This document shows, one piece after another, positions 12,056 to 24,261 of a stretch of 64,000 bases of DNA; within the stretch, counting starts at the first letter, position 1; each line of letters starts with the position of its first letter. Below the pieces are notes generated by a model. The model saw only the letters and a program-made list of their open reading frames with translations. It was not told the DNA's origin and ran no database searches. Source of the DNA: Circinella umbellata (Eukaryota; Mucoromycota; Mucoromycetes; Mucorales; Lichtheimiaceae); the NCBI GenBank assembly GCA_025093555.1, contig JAIWNF010000067.1, forward strand, positions 62,001 through 126,000. Direction: 5' to 3'. The translations under genes were made by a program, and so were the position numbers.

Positions 12056-13781
12056 ATGCTCTCACGTCAACTTTTAAGGTGTTCTCGATTAGTCAATCGA
12101 GCCACTACTTCGACTTTAAGTAAAGTATTCAGCTAAACAGAGGATAATTTTATCTGAAGTTTTCTTTTTTATTCTAAATGCCAAAATATGTGTTTGTTCT
12201 ATTAGAACCTTCAATTACTACTGCTACTACCAAAGTCACCACTATAAAACGATCTCTCCATGTAAATCGATCTCTTCGTTGCAACCATACTGAAAATGGT
12301 AAATAACCTTGGCCCGTATGCATATTTCTCTTTATTCGACAATATAAAAAGGTTTTCTAAAATAGACACTCGGAATTAAACAAAAAACCTACCTAATCGA
12401 TCTAGACTTGCCCAAGTTGAGTGATTTAGACCATCGTGCCATTGGCAAGGCACAATCACTTTTTATGATTCATCCTTGTAGTCCTGGATCCATATTTATG
12501 CTTCCACATGGCACACGTATCGTACGAAAACTTCAAGATTTTTTACGTGACGAATACACACGTTATGGATATGAAGAAGTTATGACGCCTATTATCTACA
12601 AAAAGGATTTATGGGAAACAAGTGGTCATTGGCAAAATTACAAAGATGATATGTTTATGGTACATAGTGGGCGTGAAACCGTAGAAGAAGCTGGCGAAGA
12701 AGATAGTATTTATGGTTTGAAACCAATGAATTGTCCCGGCCATTGTTTGATATTTGACAGCACCCCTAAATCTTATAAAGATTTACCTATCCGATTGGCA
12801 GATTTTAGTCCTTTACATAGGTAACAATACAAAATAGGTGAAGGATTATGTTAGTTTTGATGCTAACCATACTGCTATTATTATTGCTATTATTCGTAAA
12901 TCACTATATATAGAAATGAAGCTTCTGGCGCACTTTCAGGATTAACTCGTGTACGACGATTTCATCAAGATGATGCTCATATCTTTTGTTCTGAAAATCA
13001 AATTTCGTCTGAAATTGCATCTTGCTTATCATTCGTTGATCGTGTTTATACTGCTTTCAAATTCCCTCATTATGACTTAACATTATCAACACGACCCGAA
13101 GAAAACTATATTGGTAGTGTTAAGGAATGGGATCACGCTGAAAATTCATTGAAAGAAGCACTTAGCGGTACGGGACGACCCTGGTCAATTAAAGAAGGAG
13201 ATGGAGCATTTTATGGACCCAAGATTGATATTATGGTGAAAGATTCAAGTGGCCGATCACATCAAACAGCCACCATCCAGCTGGATTTCCAATTACCACA
13301 ACGTTTTGGATTGAAATATGTCGATGAAAATGATCAAGCTCGTTCACCTGTCATTGTCCACCGAGCCATTCTTGGATCCATTGAACGTATGATGGCCATT
13401 TTAATTGAGCATACGGGGGGTAAATGGCCTTTTTGGTTAAGTCCACGACAAGGCATTGTGATTCCCGTAGCAACGCAATTTGCGGATTATGCAGAACAAG
13501 TTGCCAAGGAATTGTCTCATGGCAACAACAATGAAGCAGCGACAACAACAACAACAGGTGGTCAATATTATGTGGATGTGGATCGTTCACCAAGAGATAG
13601 ACTTAACAAAATGATCCGACAAGCACAATTAGAACGATATAATTTTATCTTTGTGGTCGGTCAAAAGGAAGTAGATGCTGGTACAGTCAACGTTCGTACT
13701 CGAGATGGCAAGATTTTGGGAAGCATGCCAATAGACGAAGTGCGAAGTATGTTTGCTGAGCTTAATGAAAAATTAGAATAA
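12056..13781 (+). CDS. MST1: Mitochondrial threonyl-tRNA synthetase (MST1-type)
   Basis: Class II synthetase that charges tRNA-Thr. Four exons (12056-12119, 12206-12298, 12406-12820, 12914-13781) give 479 residues. The N-terminus (MLSRQLLRCSRLVNRATTST) is basic and Ser/Thr rich without acidic residues, consistent with mitochondrial import. There is no TGS or N2 editing domain, matching the ~460-residue yeast Mst1 rather than the ~730-residue cytosolic enzyme. Seen: Zn-ligand motif MNCPGHC, motif 2 GLTRVRRFHQDDAHIFC, motif 3 VHRAILGSIERMM, then a C-terminal anticodon-binding domain (RQGIVIPVATQFADYAEQVA ... FIFVVGQKEVDAGTVNVRT). A Thr-rich insertion (EAATTTTTGG) lies in the anticodon-binding domain. 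Confidence 0.94.
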
Positions 13782-14083
13782 AATATACACAACTATTTTT
13801 TTTTCTTGTTACGCCAAGCTTTTTTTGGTATGTTTTAGCATGCAGATCCAAAGTCGGATTGGAAAAGTGATTCCTATCCAATGGAAATTTCGTGTAATAT
13901 ATTTCTTTTTTTTTTCTTTGCTCGAGTTCCTGCAAAAATTAAAAAAAGTTAGGACCAGGTTCGCTTTTATTTCATTACAACCCCTCCCCACACGCTACAA
14001 CAACTTTCTACTTTCTTCCTTGTTTCGTTTTCTTCTTCAACCCGCACCGCTCTTTTTTCTTCTTCCTATTTTATTTTAAAAAT
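13782..14083. other. Intergenic, SLA2 promoter side
   Basis: AT-rich, with T/C-rich tracts at 14000-14070 just before the SLA2 ATG. No gene seen. Confidence 0.35.
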
Positions 14084-17000
14084 ATGTCATATCTTTCAGC
14101 CGAAAAGGCCGAAACTGAACTTACTCAGAGCATCAAGAAAGCTACTAGCATTGAAGAAACTGCTCCAAAGCAAAAACACGTTCGAAGTAAATGAAAATAA
14201 AAATCTGGGAAAAAACAGAAAAAGGACTAAACATGATAATAATGAATTATTATCTAAAATTCTTTCATCTCGTATTTTAGAATGTATTGTCTATACATGG
14301 GATCATCGTACTTCAGCTGTTGTATGGAACATTCTCAAAGTTCAACCATTACTTTCGGACGAAGTTCAGACTTTCAAAGCACTCATTACTGTTCACAAGA
14401 TCATCAAGGATGGTCATCCTAATGTAACATCTTTAATTTTTTCTCGGATTTCTTTTTACTTTTTTACCATTATGTTTGCTCGGATTTTAGTAAAATGAAT
14501 GTATTAATATTAATATTAATATTAATAATAGGTTATCAAAGATGCACTTCGTGAAACAGGCTGGCTCGAAGCCTGTGCACGTAGTGTGATGGCTGATGGT
14601 GTACGCGGATATGGCACGTTAATTCGTAACTATGTTGATTTATTATCACATAAACTTTCGTATCACCGTAACCACCCCGAGTTCAATGGTAGTTTCGGTT
14701 ATGAAGAATATATCAGCTTGAAGAATATTGACGATCCAAACGAAGGGTATATATATGTTGAATTTTTGAACAAATTAGTTTCGTTCAAATATATAAAGAT
14801 AGTGATTGCTTATTCTATATGTTTTTAAACAGGTTCGAGACTATTAATGATTTGATGCAGTTACAAGATCATATTGATCGATTCCAAAAGGTTGTCTTCA
14901 ATAGTTTTCATATGGCCACTAATAATGAATGTCGCATTGCGTCCTTGGTGCCTCTTGTTGAAGAAAGTTATGGTATATATATCTTTATTACTAGCATGTT
15001 ACGTGCCATGCATAAACGTAAGTTTTATATGTTTTTATTTTGACTGGATATTTATCTGAAAGGAAAGGGCTTTGTTCATTGACGCTAAATTGATCAAAAT
15101 AATAACTAACTTGGGCCTTGTTTTCTTTATTTACATATGAAGGTACTGGCGCCACGGATGCTTTAGCTCCACTTCGCCAACGGTACAATGGTCAGCATTA
15201 CAACTTGCTCAAATTTTACTTTGAATGCTCGAACCTCAAATATCTTACGAGTTTAATCGATGTACCAAAACTTCCAAACGATCCACCATCATTGATCGAA
15301 GCTAGTACACCTAAGCTTCCAAAACGACCTTCGCCAGCAGAATCCACACCCCCTGCTCAGCCTTCACCAGAACCTGTTATTGACTTTTGGTCTGAACAAC
15401 AGGCCAAACAACAACGCGAATATGAAGAAGAGCAAAAAAGATTGGCACAACAACGGGCTGAAGAACAGGAGCGTATGAAACAGTTGCAACTTCAACAACA
15501 GCGCGAATTTGAGGAGCAACAACGTTTATTGGCAGAACGTGAACGACAACAGCAAGAAGATTTGCTGCGTCAACAAATGCATAATCATCAAGCAGGAAGA
15601 ATCAACGAATTGGAAATGCAGATGTTAAATTATCGTAATCAGTTGGAACGTGATCAAATGCTTTTGGAACAATATGACCGAGTAAGTTTTTTTTTAATTT
15701 ACTTAATGTATGCAAAAACGGGTTTATTGGTATAATGAAAAGACTAATCTTATGGAGTTATATACTTGTCTCTCTTTGTATGGATATTTTAGAGAGTGAA
15801 AGCATTGGAGCAAGAATTACAGCAAGTTAATGCACATGTTCAGCAACGGGATGCCTCCAAGGATGAACTTATTCGATCATTACAAAGTAAGACAAAAAGA
15901 ATAAAGCTGTTTGAAAACGTAATTCATGCGTATTCGAGAATCTCACCAATATATATAAACAGATGAGATCCAAATGTGGAAAAACAAGTATGAAGCTCTT
16001 GCCAAATTGTACAGTCAACTTCGTAAAGAGCATATTGAACTTTTGAACAAGTATAAACAACTTCAAGTCCGGGCTAATTCTGCAAATGAAGCTTCCGAGA
16101 AATTGGAACGTATGCAAGCTGATATGCGAGCCAAGAATGTTGAATTGGCAGATTTAATTCGTGAACGTGATCGCGCACGTAATGAATTGGCAAGACTTCA
16201 AGGAGTAAGTAATACATAGGGAAGAACGAGTAATTTTTGAAAGTATGGTTATAATTAACAATATATACATATATATCGCACGTAATATTGATATCATTAT
16301 ATAGAACCAACGTGATGATGTAGAACGTCTTCAACGTGAATTGGATGAAGCACGAAATCAAGCTCAAAATGCTGGCAAATCCAAGGGTGCTGAAGTTAGT
16401 GCCTTGCTGACCAAGTTCAATCGTGAAAAGGCAGAGCTAGAAGCAAGTCTTATGGAAAAACAAGCCATTATTGATGAATTTTTAAGACAAATGGAAGATC
16501 AACAAGGTGATGCTGATCGTATTCGACAGGTGAGGATGAACAAATATACATGAAGAATGTAATAAATAAACGTGCTGATATAGGAAGGATAATATTTGAT
16601 TTAGGAAAAAGATGAAGAAATTGCTGTATTGCAAGCTGGTATGGATGAAGTATTGGCCCAACTTGCCGAACTACAAGGAGTAAGTAGAAAAATAATAGTA
16701 TTATTTTTCATGTATGAGAGGAAAGCTGGGAAAGAGCAGAGAAATAGAAAAACTAAGCGACATTTTCTTTTGACTCTATAAATTTTTCAGAATGACCGAC
16801 AAGCAGATTTGCAAGAAGAACTTGATCGTTTGGAATCTCAACAAACCGATAAGCTTAATCAAATTTTGGATAGTATTTTGACCACATGTGTTCAAAAAGT
16901 CAATGATGGTGTGTATGAGCTTGAAAATCCTGGTAACCACGGTAACGAAAATGCTACTCCTGAATTAACACTATCTATGATCGAGCGAGCAAGTATTATG

Positions 17001-18208
17001 TCTGTTGAATTCATGTCTGCATTCAGTAAATTCTTGGACGGTAGCAATTCTGGTGATCATACCGAAACCATCACTCGCGCACTCGAATTTGCCGATACTA
17101 TTCTCGACGTTCTTCTTCACGCCAAGGGAATCACTCGTCTTGTTATTAATGATGACGACATTGATGAGATTATTAAGATGGCTCGTCAATCCGCCGAATC
17201 AGTGATTCAATATTTTAGTAGTCTCATGTCAAATTATCTTAAAATGCTCCCACTTGCACAACGACCAGGTGTTGTTATCCAAGGCAACACACGCGTTCAA
17301 GAAGCTCTTACCTCCTTATCTTTAAAGACAGAAGATTTGATCTTTTCTGGTGCTACTGATATTAACAAATTGGCCGAAGGCGAAATTGGCGATTTGGTTG
17401 AACAAGAAATGTCAAATGCGGCACGTGCTATTGAAGAAGCCACAGCTAAAATCCAAGCACTCATGCAACGACCCAGCAATCCGGAATTCTCCGCTACAGA
17501 TTTGCAGGTACACAAGCTCCTTCTCAATTCAGTTTTGGCATTGACCAATGCTATTGCCAACTTGATCAAATGTGCTACTGCCTCCCAACAAGAAATTGTC
17601 GCCCAAGGTCGTGGTACTTCTTCCAAGGCTGCCTTTTACAAAAAGCATAATCGTTGGACCGAAGGTCTTATTTCTGCTGCCAAGGCTGTAGCTGTAGCTA
17701 CCAATTTGTTGGTGGAGGCTGCTGATGGTGTTATTAGCAAGACACATTCTTTGGAGCAATTGATTGTCGCATCCAATGAAGTCAGTGCCGCTACTGCTCA
17801 ATTGGTCGCTGCTTCACGTGTCAAGTCTACATTTATGTCACGTACACAAGAACGTTTGGAAGTGGCTGCCAAGGGAGTAAAGGATGCCGCAGCTGAACTT
17901 GTCAAGCAAGTTCGAAATTTAGTTGCCCAAAAGGCTGAAAATGATGGTTTGAATATTGATTTCAACAAATTGTCAGTACATGAATTTAAGCGAAGAGAAA
18001 TGGAGCAACAAGTCAAGATCTTGAAGTTAGATTCCGAATTGACAAATGCACGTCGTATTTTAGCAGAAATGCGACGAAGCGGATACCACACCGGTAAGTT
18101 TTTTTTTCGAGTTTTTTTATATTTGATAAATTATATATGGATATGCGGAATAAACAATTATACTAAATATATGACTATAATTATTCGTTTATAGAGGAAA
18201 CTGATTAA
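14084..18208 (+). CDS. SLA2: Endocytic actin adaptor SLA2/END4 (HIP1R family)
   Basis: Sla2 couples PIP2 membranes and clathrin to F-actin at endocytic sites. Eleven exons: 14084-14186, 14281-14423, 14532-14746, 14833-15017, 15143-15681, 15793-15886, 15963-16204, 16305-16529, 16605-16679, 16791-18093, 18195-18208 (1045 residues, normal for fungi). An ANTH domain covers about 1-260 (HVRKCIVYTWDHRTSAVVWN, ALITVHKIIKDGHP). A Pro-rich linker (KLPKRPSPAESTPPAQPSPE) is followed by a long Q/E/R coiled coil (~300-620). A THATCH/I-LWEQ actin-binding domain fills the C-terminal part (WTEGLISAAKAVAVATNLLV). The last exon encodes only the final few residues and the stop (EETD). The coiled coil is split by four introns of 74-111 nt. 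Confidence 0.96.
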
Positions 18209-18641
18209 ACAAACACGCACGCACATCATATTTACTCACTCACACAGCCCATTCATTAAAAAAGGGAATTTTTATGATCTACCTTTTGCGAATTTTTATA
18301 GCTAGATTATTATATGCATCTTTTTTATTTGTATGCGTTTTTTTATATACTATTGCGCATCATTATAAAAAACGCATTTATTCAATTAATACGTATCTCA
18401 TGACTTCTTTTATTAAACTTTTCTTTTACCATCTACTTTCTATTGGAACACATGCATAAAGCTATGATTATCGTAATATGTGTTAATTGATTAAGCATTG
18501 ATCATATTATCTTTTGCCCCAAGTGTAACTACTAGCTTTATTAAAAAATTGATGTTGCACTACGTATCTACGTATAATATTAAATATTTCATGGATTGTC
18601 TTTGACAATTACAAAGAGTGGTAAAATACACGAGTTACTAA
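18209..18641. other. Convergent intergenic spacer
   Basis: Between the stops of SLA2 and the RFX gene. AT-rich 3' UTR-like sequence; nothing else seen. Confidence 0.35.
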
Positions 18642-21184
18642 TCAAAATACATTTCGAATCAAATTTGTAATCGATGAATCTACCAAAAATTGAATTAATT
18701 CATTCAAGAAAAATATAAACTCACTGAACTGGCCTAATAAAGTAATTAAAACAAATTTATTATTACGTAGCAATGAGCAAAATTTTATTTTCAAATAATT
18801 ATTGACGTACCAAAATGTTTTGCTTTTGGCATTACAACTTCTCCCAAGATGCAGGAGGTGTAAAATGTCCATTTTAAGACGAATCTTTTTTCATAGGTTC
18901 GATAAAATTCACAATTATTTCCCTAAGAATTGTTGTGTTTCAGAAAAAGAATAATGGATATTATAGTTTTTTTTTGTTATTACGTACATCAATACTATAA
19001 GATAATATATGTAAGTAGATTAAAACATGATGGTAAAGAGAAAACTCACCGTCGGTAGCTGCGTACTTATGAAATGTTCAATATTATCCCCCATACTTTG
19101 TATCCATCGTTGCAGACTAGCGTCTTTATCATCGTAGTGGAATAAAAGATTACTCACGTTATTGATAACTATATTATAATAACACATGTTAATAAAAATA
19201 ATATATATATGCATTATAGTAAATGTTAACCAAAAGCGTAATAAATGTTAGATATTCATCTGTGTATGTACAAAAAAAAATATTTACGAATGTCTTTAAT
19301 TTTTTCAGTATCACTTTCTTGGGATACGGAACAAGATTCATTATCAACAATAAAAGAGATATCGATATTCTTCCAAACCTTCTTTGCATACGTCAAAAAT
19401 TCTTTATCTTGATTGAATGAAGTAGCAACGAGTTCTGCTAGTCGAGTAAGCTTTATATGTTTGTATATTTTGGAAGAAAAATCCCGCGCGACTAAAATGG
19501 TAATATATAAATAGAGAGAAGCATTATTTGTTGTCAGTTTACGACATGTTTTTATCATGGGAGATATAATAATAAAATATTACCTTCTATTTTTCTATCG
19601 CGTAACAAGTCAGGATATCCTTCTAATGCCTTAATTATATACATCTTTAATTGTTTTGTATACTTTTCAAGAGATGCACTCAGTTCATGATTTATTGCTG
19701 GCAAATGAGACATAACAGCAAATATGCTTGTTTTCAATGTCTACGTATCATGATTATAATTATTTATAACATCAGCTTTCCGTTCCCCCAAACATTCAAA
19801 ATCATTACACATATGCAGTACTCACATTGTAAAATGAAGTATCTAATCGAAATATCAGGTCACTTATTTCTTCGCACTGATCATTGATTAATTGTCGAAA
19901 TTTCGGGAGTAATATTTCCTGGTAAAAGTATACCATGCATTCTTCAATCTAATAAATAGTCGTTGATTTTTTTTATCAATTTACATACAAGCTACTATAT
20001 AAAACATTAACACCTTACTGATGGTGTCAAAATACCGAAGATCTTACCATATCGAACTTTTTCACTAGGATTAGGTATAAAATGTCGTCACAGTGTCGCT
20101 CATACAAACGGGAAAAATCGACCATCGTAACGTTACTACTTCTTTGAAAGATCGGAGACTGAGTATTTGTCAATTGTGTAGTTGCTACCCACTGTTGTGT
20201 GTGAAAGCCACATGCATTGGAAAGAAATGATCGTGTTGGATGGGCCTTAACTGTTTCATCTGGTGCTTGGTTTCGAATATAGGATATCGGTAATACTCCA
20301 TTATTATCAACGTTCGTTTCGAATATATTTGCATCATTTGTGCTCTCAGTGGAAGAGGCCGACTGAATCGTTGTCGATAACGAAGAAGACGAAGAGGTAA
20401 GAGATGGCACGTTTTTGATACTACGTAAGCAATTTAAAATAATAATAATAAAACAGCCGAAGTTAATATTTTTTTTAGTTCAAATGCAATTATTATGTTA
20501 AAGCGAGAAAGGGATCCAAACCTGTTATTATGGTTATTCTTGCCATTCTCGTCACCATTAGCAGAGTATTTTCCTTGGATGATCTCACCTTTTTTATTGT
20601 TCAGTGACAGCACTGACAGGTCATTTTTGTTGTCAGAAAACAAGTTCATTGTTATTATTTCAGGAGGCGTTGAAAAAACCGTATCATTGTTACTAGTATT
20701 ATCATCAGATGATGATGGCTGATAACGTCGGGCGATGTTGTGATATAATTGAAAGCCTTTTTTCTTACGAAATTTTGTGCTTACAAAACTGTTGGGAAAC
20801 TCTTCAATAATAAGCGGTCCGAAACTATTTTTTGCGACAGATGGTACATTTTTCAAAAGGCAACTTGAACAATAATTCTCATATGTTTCAGAAAATATGA
20901 TCTCGGAACCTCGTAAGGTTTCAAGATTTTGACGGATCCTAGTTGTGATATAGCATTTTCAAGTTAGCAAATACGTAATAATGTATCATCAAAATAATAA
21001 GTATTTTCTTTATTAATAATATATATTATATATATATGTATCAACATTCGTGTTCAATTGCTCCATAGTTATATATAATACTTAAGAAAAAAAAAGCAAT
21101 AGAAAATTTAGATAGACATTACCAGTTACGTGTAAATTCAATATCATTTTCGCTTATATTACGTGTTGAACGATGGAAACTCAT
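18642..21184 (-). CDS. Divergent RFX-family winged-helix transcription factor
   Basis: Nine exons on the minus strand: 21184-21123, 20938-20522, 20420-20048, 19948-19826, 19740-19584, 19491-19288, 19168-19050, 18922-18811, 18733-18642 (552 residues, every junction in frame). An RFX-like DNA-binding domain spans about 21-92, beginning W-IRQNLET, then SETYENYC, NSFGPLIIEEFP and KGFQLYHNIARR, which line up with the RFX W-x-NYE, LYxHYxxxC, FGKxIRxxFP and YHYxGI positions. The far C-terminus carries RFVLKWTFYTSCILGE followed by HFGQFSEFIFFLNELIQFLV, which matches the conserved RFX C-terminal block (FLLKWSFY, then SFGSFHLIRLLYDEY). The basic DNA-contact stretch differs from the RRLGTRGxSxYHY consensus, so target specificity may differ. 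Fungal RFX proteins act as repressors or activators of cell-cycle and DNA-damage genes; this one's targets are unknown. Confidence 0.8.
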
Positions 21185-24100
21185 AATAATGGTCGATTTT
21201 GAAGCGATAAAAGAAGAGAGAAAATAAAGAAAAAGAACGAAAAAAAAAAGAAAAAAAAAAGGAAATACCTTGCTTCTTAATATATGCAAGCTTTTTTTTA
21301 CTCAAGTTGTCAGTAATGGTGCGACCTTTTCTTCTGCAAGATTTACATCAATTTATAAATAAACGAACTTGCTATTTGGCTTCACTATGATAAGCCACGC
21401 GTTCAGACGAATTCTTCTAATATGAGATTATTTGTGAGACAGACCAGCTAGTTTTTTGTTGGTATCAGTTCACCGGCAAAGTAAAGCCTGTTTAAGGCGG
21501 AAAGATCAAACAAACCGTTGACCACTTCTGAAAAAGATGTCAATAATTAATATAGCTAGCTTAGCAAAGAAAAACGAGAATAACAGACACTATTCATAGA
21601 GAAACATGGCATTTCATAGCCCAAAAATTCATTATCATAGAGAATTAAGTAATTGCATGCAATTTTTAGCCGTGATTATTGTTTTCTTTTTTGATCACAT
21701 CTTCCAGCCACAAATAACTCTTATAATATATATTTATATCTTTTACATTATTTGATTGGATCCCGCGTTTGAACCTTTTTATAAGAGCTATTGACTATTC
21801 TACAAAAGCAAATAATATAAATACACATCCTTTTCTCCACTTTCAGTTTCTTTATTCAATTATCTTTTACCTTAAGTTTTATCCTTACTTAATTTTATCT
21901 TGTTGTCTTTCAAATAAAATTGTCTTTTATATATTTCCTTTCGTATTTTTATTAAGACTTCTCTTTTGTGGAGTCAAACAAACAATTCATGAATATTAGA
22001 ACTCCCACAATACTATTTTCTATAGCTATTAAGTTAATCATAACCTTTATTCTATCTTTTTAACATATCTACATCAATTTCATATAACGAAGCTCTTTGT
22101 CATAACAAGGAGCGCTTTAACAAATCCTCACATATATTGAGTACTGGTTAACGAAAATTACGGCCACAACTTCCGCACCTTTTTTAGACATTCAAAAAAA
22201 GAGCATAAAAATTATCCACTAGCAGTTCATAGAGAGCGACAAAGACAGCCTTGATATATACCACCCTTATCTACCGCAACTGCTTATGATGGTGTCAGCT
22301 TACAGCAAGTATGAGAGACTACAAACCTACTCCAGTGGAAGTATGTGACAATTTATATGCATTAAAAGCATCATAGATTATACAAATTCAAGATTTTAAT
22401 AAGTTTTCAAAAACTTTTTCTTTATTATTAGAGGCTTTTCGAGGAGTGTTGGCATGTCGGTATTAGTTATACTAACTAACGAAGCTTACACACGTATTAT
22501 GTGTTCTGTATACCATAATAGTACTATATCTTTAATTCATAAAAGTCGAGGTGATCCAGACAAAGATATGTGGATATGAACAAATCATCGGTAAAATAAA
22601 TCACTAATTACCTTTCTTTATATTCATGCGAGAAGAAAAAAATTATATCTCTACTTAAATTATAGAAGGATGCAGAAAATACGTAAGAAGAACTACTAGA
22701 AATAACAGAAATAACAGAAATATGCTTTAGTGCTGCGATGAAGAAAATTATCCATTCACACGTACATCATAATGTCCTGATCGCGTGCGTGTCCTAGTTT
22801 GTATCACTTCCAACTTGATGATTTTTGAAAAAAAAAATTACGCTACTATTGAATAATTTAAAACTAAATTATTATACTTTCTTTTTAAAAATACGTGATA
22901 CTACTAGCCATAGGCGCACTATATATCCATATCTCTGGTGTCGACATTGTGTACGAGGAATTGACGAGAATGGTGAGACTGTATTAGGTCGTGTAATAGA
23001 TAGGGATCTTTACTTAACGCTGTAAGCAATATTGGGCGAGTGTTTACAGCTTATATCAATAGCAATGGTGATCCTAATTCGAGACCATTGTACCTTCGAC
23101 ATTCTGCTAATAGAAACCAACATATTCATGTACAATTGCAAAAAGAAGAACTTGTTCGAGAAGAAATAGCGCGTGAGGAAGACGAAATACTGGAAGGATT
23201 ACATGAAGGACAAGAAGCACAAGGTAGTGTATAATAGTCATACGAGAAAAACTAAAACTGCCAATAAAGATGTGCTGGCTTGCTGTGCGCTGACTTCAGT
23301 TTTTTTTCTTCGTGAATTATGACGTAAATTTTCGTGATAGATAAAGAACTCCAATAGAAGGTTATTGTTTTAAGTAATTCACTGAATCATTCCATTGGTC
23401 GGATGTATTAATGGAAAAGTATTGGTTAATTTAAGACTCCGTTCTTGTTTGCTTTGATTAGAAACGGCGACTTCTTTTGTTTTTTTGGGGAATCATTTTT
23501 TTGTTCGAAAGGGAACTGATAGTCTCGTTTCCATGGGAAGTATATAATTTACGAAAACTACTAATTCTACCAAATCTATGGTGTACCAAAATTTTATTTG
23601 TCGATCATTCTTATTTTTTTTTGAGAAGCGCTTTTAAAGTATGACAGAAAAACAAAATACAAAAATCTTCCCATATACACTTTTTTATACTTAGTCAAAA
23701 TGAAAATCTGACACTTAAATACAACAATGGACCAGATCTAATCAGATTGACTTTCAAAAAAAAAAAGGATTGAGTTCAGAAAAGAGTAGTTTCACACGCT
23801 CCGAATATGGGCAATTGATGTTGCTTAAAGAGTATTACCTGGGAAAATTTATGCTTGGATGATATAAAAATTACTTATAGTTAGTTACTAGCTTTCTATA
23901 TACTATATATCTATAAACAAACATAATTAAAATAAAATATAAAAAATCTCTTCAAGCTCCCTAGAGAATGGACGTATTCTCATACGTTTTTTTGTTTCTT
24001 CTACTTTCTTCTGAACAGAAAGAAAAAAAAAAGAACTCTACTGCCAAGTGTAAACGAATTAGCTGCAATTGAGTAATTGTTGTGGCTGTTTATAGCTGGG

Positions 24101-24261
24101 TTATATTTTTTTTTTATTGAGCGGCTCTACCGGAAAAAAAATTAGAATGGTTTCTTTTTTGTTGAGCTGTGATATTATTTATTTATTTATTTCTTCTCTT
24201 TCTCTTTTCTTTTTTTCGGTCTTTTCTCTAACAATACTATACCCTGTTATTTAAATCATTC
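21185..24261. other. Gene-poor interval with a zinc-finger-like relic
   Basis: No intact gene. AT-rich, with A runs next to the RFX start (21235-21262) and T/C tracts before the permease ATG (24170-24230). One stretch (22889-23234) has coding-like composition. The remainder shows stops in all frames. Confidence 0.35.
22889..23234 (+). pseudogene. Unrecognised relic with CxxC motif (possible transposon protein fragment)
   Basis: One frame reads YPYLWCRHCVRGIDENGETV followed by LGRVIDRD and then a stop; a different frame continues with QYWASVYSLYQ, and a third gives an acidic E/Q-rich tail (QKEELVREEIAREEDEILEG) ending in a stop at 23232-23234. The CxxC-G-DENG-V-GR-D pattern resembles the N-terminal zinc-binding motif often seen in transposon-encoded proteins, but I cannot name the family. 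The frame changes point to decay, unless unseen introns restore the frame. Confidence 0.35.

Noticed and set aside
12408..12824. Starting the Thr-tRNA synthetase at the ORF beginning near 12408
   Set aside because: Two upstream exons in correct phase add a mitochondrial presequence starting at ATG 12056.
17297..17626. Antisense ORF within the SLA2 THATCH-domain exon, and similar shadows elsewhere
   Set aside because: It lies opposite a strongly conserved coding exon and has no family features.
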